A stretch of 11,987 bases of DNA from Armatimonadota bacterium. Its GTDB lineage: Bacteria > Armatimonadota > Zipacnadia > Zipacnadales > JABUFB01. The stretch's first letter is position 1. Each line of letters starts with the position of its first letter. Location: positions 1 through 11,987 of the forward strand of contig JAGPGE010000090.1 in the NCBI GenBank assembly GCA_018056145.1, read 5' to 3'. Positions 1 through 6,522 of the stretch are shown here, piece after piece. The notes below the pieces were generated by a model. It was not told where the DNA came from, made no database searches, and was given only the letters and a program-made list of their open reading frames with translations. Both the position numbers and the translations under genes were made by a program.

Positions 1-1
1 C

Positions 2-133
2 TACTACGGATTCGAGGGGGAGAACCGGGCCTTTGTGGACGCCGTCAAGACAGGCCAGCAGCCCGAGACGTGTCTGGCCGACGCCGTGAAGACGATGGAG
101 CTTGTGGATCGGATCTACCACAGTCCCCTGTAG
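2..133 (+). CDS. C-terminal end of a Gfo/Idh/MocA-type oxidoreductase (5' truncated)
   Basis: The window opens inside this gene; 43 codons remain before a TAG stop. The visible tail contains NRAFVDAVKTGQQPE, then ADAVKTMELVDRIY. This is the usual closing helix of Gfo/Idh/MocA dehydrogenases, where a conserved F-x-x-A-[IV]-x-x-G-x-x-P-x-x-x-x-x-D-A segment is followed by a helix carrying the family's last residues. The cofactor-binding Rossmann domain and catalytic lysine lie outside the window, so substrate and cofactor cannot be judged. Family members oxidise or reduce sugars, inositols and related polyols with NAD(P). A second full-length member lies at 6619-7659, but the two C-termini differ clearly. 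No U-rich terminator follows on this strand; a small palindrome at 149-164 does. The family call rests on a short segment and is moderately sure. Confidence 0.7.
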   Translation, partial: YYGFEGENRAFVDAVKTGQQPETCLADAVKTMELVDRIYHSPL

Positions 134-273
134 ATTAGTTCAAAAAACGGTGGAGGAATCCGCCTGAACGACGGCGAATAGTGCTTGCGGAAAACGCTGG
201 AGCGCTCGCAAGGGGTGGGCAGGGGGACACGACCCGTCGGAGAGTACACCATCACTGCGCTGGGAGGGAAACC
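134..273. other. Intergenic region with two small inverted repeats
   Basis: These 140 bases separate the oxidoreductase stop from the ATG of the small membrane protein. They hold a 6-bp palindrome at 149-164 (one G-T pair, GGAA loop) beside an A6 run at 142-147. They also hold a second stem, CTTGCG at 184-189 with CGCAAG at 207-212, which encloses a small CGC/GCG inner stem. No convincing -35/-10 pair is visible. The frame of the next gene stays open back to a GTG at 181, but there is no reason to start there, because an SD and ATG lie at 262-276. Confidence 0.5.
149..164. repeat. GGAA-loop palindrome, possible dispersed repeat or minus-strand terminator
   Basis: GGTGGA at 149-154 pairs with TCCGCC at 159-164 (one G-T pair) around a GGAA loop. 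Read on the minus strand the stem is followed by CG and then six T residues (147-142), the shape of an intrinsic terminator. No minus-strand gene lies to its right to be terminated. The GGAAT core recurs in two other gaps (9627-9650 and 10523-10546), so it may instead belong to a small repeat family. Confidence 0.35.
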
Positions 274-504
274 ATGCGCCAACAGCAGGCCAGCCCACTG
301 GCGATCGTCATTGCCATCGTGGTGCTACTCGTGGTCCTGTACGTGATCTTCAAACTCACTGTCGCACCCAAGGCGGCTCCGACTGATGCCGGGATCCAGG
401 GCCCGCCACCCGAATCGATGCCTGCCGGCTCAGGCGCGCCCGGCGCGCCGGGACCACAGACTGCCCCGCCTCAAGGCGCCAGCCCTCCACCCACGGGTGG
501 TTAG
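274..504 (+). CDS. Small single-span membrane protein with Pro/Ala/Gly-rich tail
   Basis: This 76-residue protein is not recognised as a named family. Residues 1-8 are short and polar, and residues 9-26 form one strongly hydrophobic segment (LAIVIAIVVLLVVLYVIF). K27 and K33 follow, then an unstructured tail (34-76) rich in Pro, Ala and Gly with no aromatic residues and no cysteine. This predicts a single membrane helix, with the tail on either side of the inner membrane; topology is not decided by charge. The ATG at 274 is preceded by GGGAGG (262-267) at a good distance, so I prefer it to the in-frame GTG at 181, which would add 31 residues unlike the rest. A strong hairpin at 539-577 follows, and the ABC ATPase downstream has its own promoter, so this looks monocistronic. 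Function is unknown; a membrane anchor or small accessory protein is possible. Confidence 0.65.
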   Translation: MRQQQASPLAIVIAIVVLLVVLYVIFKLTVAPKAAPTDAGIQGPPPESMPAGSGAPGAPGPQTAPPQGASPPPTGG

Positions 505-538
505 CAGCAGGCGCGGGCGGACATCGGGACGATCCAGG

Positions 539-577
539 ACTCTGCGGGAGGCTCCGGCCACGGGCCTCCCGCGGAGT
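539..577 (+). terminator. Long hairpin after the small membrane protein gene
   Basis: A 14-bp stem with one G-T pair (539-552 with 564-577) closes an 11-base loop, 34 bases after the stop codon and 8 bases before the -35 box of the next promoter. No T-run follows directly, so it is either a weak intrinsic terminator, a 3'-end protecting hairpin, or an insulator between the two transcription units. Confidence 0.55.
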
Positions 578-585
578 GCACGTCG

Positions 586-614
586 TTGACTCCGCGATTG
601 GGCTCCACTATAAT
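586..614 (+). promoter_or_regulatory. Near-consensus sigma-70-type promoter for the ABC ATPase gene
   Basis: TTGACT (586-591) and a perfect TATAAT (609-614) are separated by exactly 17 bases. This is the best promoter in the window. The expected start of transcription is about 620-622, leaving a leader of about 85 bases before the ATG at 707. Such a match suggests strong housekeeping expression, in keeping with an ATPase shared by several transporters. Confidence 0.8.
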
Positions 615-621
615 GCCTGTG

Positions 622-652
622 CCCGGCGAGTTTCATGCGACCGGGTGTTTTT
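622..652 (+). promoter_or_regulatory. 5'-leader hairpin followed by a T-run (possible attenuator or 5' stabiliser)
   Basis: CCCGGCG (622-628) can pair with CG-A-CCGGG (638-645, one bulged A) around a 9-base loop, and TGTTTTT follows at 646-652. It begins at the predicted first bases of the ugpC-like mRNA. It could be an attenuator, a terminator for read-through from upstream, or a stabilising 5' hairpin. The closeness to the start site makes ordinary attenuation doubtful. Confidence 0.4.
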
Positions 653-706
653 GTGTTGAGCAGTCGAATCGCCCCCAGCAGTTGAGTCACAGGAGGAGCA
701 GCCACG

Positions 707-1831
707 ATGGCCGGTGTAACACTCAAGGGCCTGACCAAGCGTTTCGGCGATGTAGTTGCCGTCAATAACGTGGACCTCGAAATCCGGGATGGCGAGTTCC
801 TCGTGCTCGTAGGCCCGTCCGGCTGTGGGAAGACCACCTGCCTGCGCATGGTCGCCGGTCTCGAAGAAGCCACCGATGGTGAAATTCGCATCGGCGAACG
901 CCTCGTGAACAATGTCGCGCCGAAAGACCGCGACATCGCCATGGTCTTCCAGAACTATGCGCTCTACCCGCATATGAGCGTCTACGAGAACATGGCGTTC
1001 GGGCTCAAGCTGCGCAAGGTGCCGCGGGAGGAGATCGCGCGGCGCGTCGAGGAAGCCGCCGAGATGCTGGGCATCCAACAGCTTCTGAAGCGCCGGCCCA
1101 AGGAGCTGTCCGGCGGACAGCGCCAGCGCGTCGCGGTCGGTCGCGCCATCGTGCGCGAGCCCGCAGTCTTCCTTATGGACGAGCCGCTGTCCAACCTTGA
1201 CGCCAAGCTGCGGGTCCAGACCCGCGCGGAGCTCATCAAGCTCCATCGCCGCCTGGGCATCACCACCATCTACGTCACCCACGACCAGGTTGAGGCAATG
1301 ACTATGGGTGACCGCATTGCGGTCATGCTCGACGGCGTGGTCCAGCAAGTGGATACGCCGCTGAGCTTGTTCAACCACCCGGTCAACGTGTTCGTTGCGG
1401 GCTTCATCGGCAGCCCGGCCATGAACTTCGTGGATGGCGAGCTTGTCTCTCAGAATGGTGAACTATGGGTGGACGCGGGGACTTTCAAGGTGCAGTTGCC
1501 GGCCCACCGTGTTGCGGCCTACGAGGAGCACGCCGGCAAGCCGATCATCATGGGTATTCGGCCAAGCGATATCTACGACAAGACGATCTCGCCGGTCGCG
1601 GCGCCCACCCCGGGTAACACCATCGACCTGGACGTGGAGGTCATCGAGCCGATGGGCGCCGAATCGGTGCTCTATCTGTCCACCGGCACGGAGAGCCTGA
1701 TCGCTAGCGTTGACAGCAACACCATCGCGAAGGAGAATGAGAAGCTCGCGGTGGTCCTGGACATGAACAAGGCTCACATCTTCGACAAGCAGACGGAGCT
1801 TGCCATCGGCGAGGAGACCGTGGGGCACTGA
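707..1831 (+). CDS. ugpC: CUT1-type ABC transporter ATP-binding protein (UgpC/MsmX/MalK family)
   Basis: This is a 374-residue cytoplasmic ATPase that drives uptake of sugars or glycerol-phosphate through a membrane permease pair. Seen in order: Walker A GPSGCGKTT (36-44), Q-loop Q82, signature LSGGQ (134-138), Walker B VFLMDEP (154-160), D-loop SNLD (162-165) and H-loop H192. A C-terminal TOBE/MOP regulatory region starts near residue 235, opening with FIGSPAMNF. The length is normal for MalK/UgpC/MsmX. AGGAGGAG at 691-698 sits 8 bases before the ATG, a strong ribosome-binding site. No permease or binding-protein gene adjoins it: the next gene is convergent and the preceding one is a tiny membrane protein. 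Known orphans of this type (MsmX in Bacillus, MsiK in Streptomyces) serve several importers, and I infer the same here. The exact substrate, and therefore the symbol, cannot be settled from sequence. Confidence 0.93.
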   Translation: MAGVTLKGLTKRFGDVVAVNNVDLEIRDGEFLVLVGPSGCGKTTCLRMVAGLEEATDGEIRIGERLVNNVAPKDRDIAMVFQNYALYPHMSVYENMAFGLKLRKVPREEIARRVEEAAEMLGIQQLLKRRPKELSGGQRQRVAVGRAIVREPAVFLMDEPLSNLDAKLRVQTRAELIKLHRRLGITTIYVTHDQVEAMTMGDRIAVMLDGVVQQVDTPLSLFNHPVNVFVAGFIGSPAMNFVDGELVSQNGELWVDAGTFKVQLPAHRVAAYEEHAGKPIIMGIRPSDIYDKTISPVAAPTPGNTIDLDVEVIEPMGAESVLYLSTGTESLIASVDSNTIAKENEKLAVVLDMNKAHIFDKQTELAIGEETVGH

Positions 1832-1866
1832 ACCCTTTCACCGCATCTGCAGAACCAGAACTACCG

Positions 1867-1892
1867 AGGGCTCCGGAGTGATCCGGAGCCCT
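1867..1892. terminator. Convergent-gene hairpin between the ABC ATPase and the dynamin-like GTPase
   Basis: AGGGCTCCGG (1867-1876) and CCGGAGCCCT (1883-1892) form a perfect 10-bp stem with a 6-base loop. It lies 35 bases after the ATPase stop and 37 bases beyond the GTPase stop on the other strand. It probably acts in both directions. Neither side has a real T-run. Confidence 0.7.
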
Positions 1893-1929
1893 GCTCATTG
1901 GGCACACTGTTCAGGCAGCGGCCTGCCCG

Positions 1930-4182
1930 TCAGTCTTCAGGCGCGAGCGGAAGGCGCCCGTGAGCTTCCTCCCAGATGCCCAGAAGCTCGCCGCGAACCC
2001 GGGCCAGTGTCTCCGCCAGTTCCTCGAGTTCCCCCGCCTCCTCAGGGTCGTCGGCTGCGCCTTCGGCGTCTACCCGCTCCAGTGTGAGGTCAGACGCGAT
2101 CTGCTTCAGCCGGTCCATCAACGTGCGCGCCCATACCAGGGTGTTGAGCGGCGGCTGGGGGCTCTCAAGCTGCTCCAGTTCGCGCGACGCCTGCTCGCCG
2201 ACGAACTCCCGCAGCCGCTTGAGGAACCTGCGGGTGCGGATCGCCACGGCCTTCGAGCTCTCGATGTCCAACGGGGTGAGGGGCGAGGCGATGCCCACGG
2301 GCGGCCGGCTGTACAGGAGCACATCCTCCAGCTGCTTCTCCGCCTCCAGGGCCGCGGCGTAGATGGCGACGAGCCGCTCTCGTCTGCGCCGCGCGGGGCT
2401 GCCTTCGCTGAGGATATCCTCGAGTGACTCGAGCTGCGTCTCAAGGAACTCCCCGCGTGCTGCCAGGTCCGCAAGCTCCTGGTCGCGGCGGTGAGTGGCC
2501 GCCCTGCGCTGCTCCACAAGCTGATCCAGGATGATGTCGATATCACCCAGGGCCTGCTCGAGGGTAGCCACGAGAGTGTCCATGTAGTCCTCTGCGCCCT
2601 GGCGCAAGCGGCTCTCGAAGTCATACCGCAGCCGCCCGCAGGCCTGGTCGAACTGCTGCAGGAGCACCTTCTCCCCTTCGCGCAGCATCGCCGCCTTCTT
2701 GCGCTCCTCACCCATCAGCGCCCAATGCCACTTGAACCCGGTGCCGAGTTGCACTTTCCAGGAGCGTTCGCGCCACTCGAACTTCGACTGGGATGGCAGG
2801 ACCAGGGCGTCAGCGATGCGCGGCTCGGGAAGGTCGAAATGCTTCCGGGCGGCGGAGTAGACCTGTGCGAGCTTCTCCTGGATGCGGTCCCCGAAGCGCT
2901 TCAGCGCATCCTCAAGGTCCGCCGCGAGCTTGCCCTGCTCCTCCTCATCCTTCCACGCCGCGATGGCCTTGCGCAGGTTGTCTTCCAGGAACTCATTGAG
3001 CTCCGTGTGCAGTTCCTCGAAGCTCGAGAAGCGCGGCTCGTCGGCCCATTCGGCGTAGCGCGCCTTGAGGTCTTTCATCCCCGCGGCGCGCGCCATTTCG
3101 AAGTCTTCCTGCAGGCGGGTGCGCACCACCCGGTCGACATTGGTGCGGACCAGAACCTTGCTGTCGTTCACCTCGTGCATGATCAGATCACGTTCGGAGC
3201 GGAAGAGCTTCACGCTGCGCCTGAGTTCCTCGACGCTCAGCTCCAGGCTCCGGCGGTGCAGATCCACCGCGAGCTTGAGTTCCTCAGCCACCGCGCCGGC
3301 GCGCCGTGCGATGGACTTGTGCAGCGTGGGCAGCAGGTCGTCCTCGGCGAAACGCTGCAGCCGGGCGGAGAGCCTGGCGACTCCGGATGCCTCCCATGCG
3401 CTGCGCTGGTCGGTCCGATTCGCCTCAACACCGTGGCGCGCGGATACCGGCAGAACCTCGAGCGCATCCTCCGGCAGAACCGTTGCGAGGACCTGGCGGG
3501 TGAAGTCCAGCGCTTCCTCGCGCTCGGTGGGGGAGAGCTGATCCACCTTGTTCAGGACCACGAAGATTCGTGATGTCCGGCCGAGAATCTCCCGCACGAA
3601 GCTGAGTTCACTCTGGCTGATGGGCGGGTCCGCCGCGAGCACAAGAAGGGCTCCATCCACCTGGTCCAGGAAGCTCTGGGTGACCTCGGTGTTGTGCTGG
3701 TAGATTGAGCCGACGCCCGGGGTGTCCACGAGGAAGAGGCCGGATGCCAGCAGGGGCGACGGAACGCGCACCTCGACAATCGCGACCTGCTTCGCGTTCT
3801 CGGGGTTGCCCGACTCGCTCACGTAGGCGGACAGATCGCGCACCTGGATCTGTTCGCGGCGACCGTCCTGGAACGTGACGCGACACTCCACTTCATTGCC
3901 GTACCGCACAACCGTGATGATGCTGGTGAGTGGGACCACGGCGGATGGCAGGATGTCGTGGCCGATAAGCGCGTTGATCATCGTGCTTTTCCCGCGCTTG
4001 AACTCGCCGAAGACCACGAGGTTGAAGGCGCGGGCGGCCAGTTGCTCCTGGAGGCCCACGAGATTGCGCCAGTGCCGATCAGGACCGTGCTTTGCAGTGT
4101 AGTTGACCAGGCCGCGCACGACCTCCGTCAGGTCCACGGAAGCTCTCTCGCTGGCCTGGATCAGTTCATGGGGTGTACTCAC
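1930..4182 (-). CDS. Dynamin-like GTPase (bacterial dynamin-like protein)
   Basis: This 750-residue protein has a complete dynamin-type GTPase head: G1 GEFKRGKST (59-67), G2 Thr86 in PLTS, G3 DTPG (153-156), G4 NKVD (211-214) and a G5-like VSAR (246-249). The rest is mostly long charged helices, with coiled-coil-like stretches at about 295-340, 390-445 and 535-625, as in the stalk of bacterial dynamins. Its end (700-725) is acidic. No hydrophobic paddle or transmembrane segment is visible, so membrane contact, if any, would be peripheral. Bacterial relatives remodel or repair membranes through GTP-dependent assembly. The start is GTG at 4182, overlapping the tatC stop by four bases (GTGA), with GAGGGAG (4190-4196) 7 bases upstream. 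Translational coupling to tatC is therefore likely. Many bacterial dynamins occur as tandem pairs; only one is present here. The GTPase family is secure, the cellular role is not. Confidence 0.9.
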   Translation of the reverse strand: MSTPHELIQASERASVDLTEVVRGLVNYTAKHGPDRHWRNLVGLQEQLAARAFNLVVFGEFKRGKSTMINALIGHDILPSAVVPLTSIITVVRYGNEVECRVTFQDGRREQIQVRDLSAYVSESGNPENAKQVAIVEVRVPSPLLASGLFLVDTPGVGSIYQHNTEVTQSFLDQVDGALLVLAADPPISQSELSFVREILGRTSRIFVVLNKVDQLSPTEREEALDFTRQVLATVLPEDALEVLPVSARHGVEANRTDQRSAWEASGVARLSARLQRFAEDDLLPTLHKSIARRAGAVAEELKLAVDLHRRSLELSVEELRRSVKLFRSERDLIMHEVNDSKVLVRTNVDRVVRTRLQEDFEMARAAGMKDLKARYAEWADEPRFSSFEELHTELNEFLEDNLRKAIAAWKDEEEQGKLAADLEDALKRFGDRIQEKLAQVYSAARKHFDLPEPRIADALVLPSQSKFEWRERSWKVQLGTGFKWHWALMGEERKKAAMLREGEKVLLQQFDQACGRLRYDFESRLRQGAEDYMDTLVATLEQALGDIDIILDQLVEQRRAATHRRDQELADLAARGEFLETQLESLEDILSEGSPARRRRERLVAIYAAALEAEKQLEDVLLYSRPPVGIASPLTPLDIESSKAVAIRTRRFLKRLREFVGEQASRELEQLESPQPPLNTLVWARTLMDRLKQIASDLTLERVDAEGAADDPEEAGELEELAETLARVRGELLGIWEEAHGRLPLAPED

Positions 4183-5129
4183 GTATTGGCTCCCTCGTCC
4201 TCATCGATCACTTCGAGCTCGTTCCCGCCGCCGCTTGCTGTATCCTCCGGCAGGGGGATGGCGTGGTCCTCATCGTCGCCCTCCCAGTAATCGGCGTAGA
4301 TATCTTCGCCGGGAACCGCGTCAAGCTGCCCATCGCTGGCAGTCTCGTCATCGGGCGCGTTCCCATTCTCTCCCTCGACGGAAGGCTTGCGCTGCACCAG
4401 TCTCACAAGCGCCACGCTCAGCAGGTACAGCAGGATCATGGGTCCGGCGAGGATGGCCATGTTCACGGGGTCCACGGTTGGCGTGACGATGGCTGCGAAG
4501 ACGAAAATGACCACCACGGCCTGCCGCCACCACCCCATCAGCTGCCGGCTGTTGACGATCCCCAGGAAGCCCAGGAACATGAGCACCAGCGGCAGTTCGA
4601 ATGCCAGCCCGAAGGCCAGGAGGAGGCGCATCGTGAACCAGAGGTATGGCTTGAGGGTGCGCTCGATCTCCACGCCCAGGCTCTGGTCCATGCGGAACAG
4701 GAATGCGTAGGCGTTGGGGGAGACGTAATAACAGAAGACGATGCCCGCAACGAAGAGCACAACTGCGAAAGGCCAGATGACAATCAGGTACTTGCGCTCG
4801 TTGTCCTCAAGGGCGGGCTCGATGAACCGCCAGATCTCGACGAGGATCAACGGAAGGGCCAGGATCAGACCCGCGAGCAGCGCGGTCTGGATGGCGATAG
4901 TGAACCCCGCTGCCGGCTCGAACACGCGGAAAGGGAGGTTCTCCACACCCACCCGGCGCGCACCCTCCTCCGCAGGGTAGCGCAACACGGCCAGGATATC
5001 GTCACGGTACGCCCAGGCTGCAATGGCGCCCACACAGATGTAGACGAAGGACCGGATGATGCGCATCCGCAGTTCGTCTAGGTGGTCGAAGAAGCTCAGT
5101 TCGCGGCGGTCGCGCGGGCGTGCTGACAT
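4179..5129 (-). CDS. tatC: Twin-arginine translocase subunit TatC with acidic C-terminal extension
   Basis: TatC is the inner-membrane receptor that recognises twin-arginine signal peptides and works with TatA/TatB to export folded proteins. The 316-residue product shows the family landmarks: HLDELRMR near the start (E19, R21), FIEPALEDNER (102-112), AFELPLVLMF (176-185) and TPTVDPVNMAILAGP (216-230). Six hydrophobic segments lie between about 25 and 246. The core ends near residue 247. The last 66 residues hold 23 Asp/Glu and no Lys/Arg, an unusual acidic cytoplasmic tail. The Glu often found in the last helix (LYE) is Leu here (LYLL). No tatA or tatB is in the window. The start is ATG at 5129, 9 bases after the acetyltransferase stop, with only a weak SD (GGGAG, distant). 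The stop overlaps the GTPase start, so this is the middle of a minus-strand operon. Confidence 0.93.
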   Translation of the reverse strand: MSARPRDRRELSFFDHLDELRMRIIRSFVYICVGAIAAWAYRDDILAVLRYPAEEGARRVGVENLPFRVFEPAAGFTIAIQTALLAGLILALPLILVEIWRFIEPALEDNERKYLIVIWPFAVVLFVAGIVFCYYVSPNAYAFLFRMDQSLGVEIERTLKPYLWFTMRLLLAFGLAFELPLVLMFLGFLGIVNSRQLMGWWRQAVVVIFVFAAIVTPTVDPVNMAILAGPMILLYLLSVALVRLVQRKPSVEGENGNAPDDETASDGQLDAVPGEDIYADYWEGDDEDHAIPLPEDTASGGGNELEVIDEDEGANT

Positions 5130-5138
5130 AGGGGGTCT

Positions 5139-6122
5139 TCAGACTCCCACCACAGACTCAATCATCACGTACCACGGGGCAGGTTCGGACTTCATGGCTT
5201 CCCGTGCATGGTCGCTGAAAGGCATCGCGAGAGCCGCTTCCCGAACGGCTTGCTGGAAGCCCAGAGCGCTAAGCCGCTGGTAGATGGGCGCTTGAGAGTC
5301 GACGATGGTCAGGATGCGCTCCGTCGGCGCTGATGTCAGAAGGGCCTGCAGGTACGGCTCAGGCGGCTCCGGGCAGGCGATGTCACTCACCACCGTTGCC
5401 CGGGCGGTCTCGCCGGCAACCAGGACATCAACGGTCGCGAAGGCACAACTCGCAATGGGAGCGCCGGACGCGTCGCGGATCACCATCAACTGGTCCGGGA
5501 GGCTCGCGGGACGGTCCAGGCGGTGCCAGGCCCACAGTTCGTCGGTAAGTGGCGCGTAACCGTCGAAACCCGAGTACTCGCGGTCGGTCAGGGCGCGGAT
5601 GATGGCATGATCGGCGAGCGTGGCGGGTTCGGCCTGTAAGTCGGTCGATGGGTCTGGCCGGTTGCCCTCAAGCGCCGCGCCGATTGCCCTCGTCTCGTAT
5701 CCCAGGCGCTGGTAGAAGGTGTACGGGTGGCCGTCCGGGTTGGTGTACAGGACCGCGGCTTCCGCGCCGGCTTCGCGCATGATCCTGTGGGCATCCGCCA
5801 TGAGCCGGTGCGCTAGGCCCTTCTTGCGGTGCTCGGGCAGCGTGGCCACGGTATCAATGATCCCGCAGGGCATCACGGTTCCGCCCAGGCGTACGTCCTG
5901 GATGCAGACCAGAACATTGGAGACCAGTTCGTCTTCCCACAGGGCGGCGGTGCAGTACTCCGGCCGGCAGCCCGGGCGCTGCAGATACCACTGGATGAAG
6001 GCTTCGTCCACCGGCATCGCGCCTTCGTACTCAGCGAAAGCGATGTTACTCAGACGCGCCAACTGGGCTGGAAGGTTCGGTACTTCGGCGTGGGTTGTGA
6101 AACGGTATTCCGCGCTGGGCAT
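5139..6122 (-). CDS. GNAT-family N-acetyltransferase, two-domain (Eis-like architecture)
   Basis: This is a 327-residue cytoplasmic enzyme predicted to transfer acetyl from acetyl-CoA to an amine. The N-terminal GNAT domain (about 5-150) has the CoA-binding motif A in VATLPEHRKKGLAHRLM (92-108), with the R-x-x-G-x-A signature at R99-G102-A104, and a closing FYQRLGYE (136-143). A second, degenerate GNAT-like half (about 160-310) ends with IYQRLSALGF but has no clear CoA-binding loop. The arrangement recalls Eis-type acetyltransferases, whose last segment supplies the catalytic carboxylate; here the protein ends in VMIESVVGV. The substrate is unknown. The ATG at 6122 follows a 92-base gap after the TM2 gene, and the stop is 9 bases before tatC, so it shares the minus-strand operon. 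No strong SD is seen, only GGGG some 10 bases upstream. Confidence 0.82.
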   Translation of the reverse strand: MPSAEYRFTTHAEVPNLPAQLARLSNIAFAEYEGAMPVDEAFIQWYLQRPGCRPEYCTAALWEDELVSNVLVCIQDVRLGGTVMPCGIIDTVATLPEHRKKGLAHRLMADAHRIMREAGAEAAVLYTNPDGHPYTFYQRLGYETRAIGAALEGNRPDPSTDLQAEPATLADHAIIRALTDREYSGFDGYAPLTDELWAWHRLDRPASLPDQLMVIRDASGAPIASCAFATVDVLVAGETARATVVSDIACPEPPEPYLQALLTSAPTERILTIVDSQAPIYQRLSALGFQQAVREAALAMPFSDHAREAMKSEPAPWYVMIESVVGV

Positions 6123-6148
6123 GGATCAGACACCCCGGGATATCGACA

Positions 6149-6169
6149 CGCCGCCACCCGGAGGCGGCG
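6149..6169 (-). terminator. Hairpin between the TM2 and acetyltransferase genes
   Basis: CGCCGCC (6149-6155) and GGCGGCG (6163-6169) form a perfect 7-bp stem with a 7-base loop, within the 92-base gap between the two minus-strand genes. No T-run follows on the minus strand (GTGTCGATATCC). It is probably a partial terminator or mRNA processing hairpin rather than an operon end. Confidence 0.35.
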
Positions 6170-6214
6170 GCGAAGCTTGACGCTAGCGGCGAAGGTCCAT
6201 GGGCTGCGGATAGA

Positions 6215-6454
6215 TCACACGGGCCCCTTCGGAGATGCGCAGAACCAGTTCCTGTAGTTCGCCTGGAACTCCGCGTCGGACTTGACCAGATACATGATGC
6301 CGTCCACAAGGCCGAGCACCACAGGGATTCCTGTCCAGGACAGGAGCAGGTAGATAACCCCTTTGTCGATGTTGCCCAGGTAGAAATGGTGCACGCCCAG
6401 CCCGCCGGTGGCCGGGATGATGGCAAGGACACCGGCAAGTGTCTTGTCCTTCAT
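6215..6454 (-). CDS. TM2-domain membrane protein
   Basis: This 79-residue protein is a TM2 domain and little else. A first hydrophobic helix (about 6-25) leads into GVHHFYLGNIDKGV (20-33), then a second helix (34-56) containing the GIP turn (42-44) and the LVDGIMYL segment (49-56), ending in a short D-x-E-F-x-x-x-Y tail (60-67). The family is widespread, with no agreed biochemical role; the two helices form a hairpin in the inner membrane with both ends on the same side. The ATG at 6454 has GAGGGGGAG about 6 bases upstream. It leads the minus-strand block TM2, acetyltransferase, TatC, GTPase, and a candidate promoter lies at 6523-6551. The family call is secure; function is unassigned. Confidence 0.88.
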   Translation of the reverse strand: MKDKTLAGVLAIIPATGGLGVHHFYLGNIDKGVIYLLLSWTGIPVVLGLVDGIMYLVKSDAEFQANYRNWFCASPKGPV

Positions 6455-6479
6455 GCAGGCTCCCCCTCATCACGATTGC

Positions 6480-6514
6480 CTGGCGGGTATCTGGCGCTCT
6501 CAGCGGCCCGCCAG
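6480..6514 (-). other. Inverted repeat in the leader of the TM2 gene
   Basis: CTGGCGGG (6480-6487) and CCCGCCAG (6507-6514) pair perfectly over 8 bp around a 19-base loop, just inside the predicted transcript of the TM2 gene and upstream of its SD. It may be a leader hairpin or operator. No partner protein can be named. Confidence 0.3.
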
Positions 6515-6522
6515 TGCAGTAG

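Noticed and set aside
181..273. Upstream GTG start for the small membrane protein
   Set aside because: The added 31 residues are basic and low in character, and no SD precedes 181, while GGGAGG precedes the ATG at 274.
608..1378. A 256-codon minus-strand open frame inside the ABC ATPase gene
   Set aside because: It is antisense to the fully conserved ATPase motifs and runs across the ATPase promoter.
2491..3573. A 360-codon plus-strand open frame inside the GTPase gene
   Set aside because: It is antisense to the conserved dynamin-like protein and has no domain signal or good SD.
4173..5081. A 302-codon plus-strand open frame inside tatC
   Set aside because: It mirrors TatC; the translation is rich in His, Glu and Asp, with no family resemblance.
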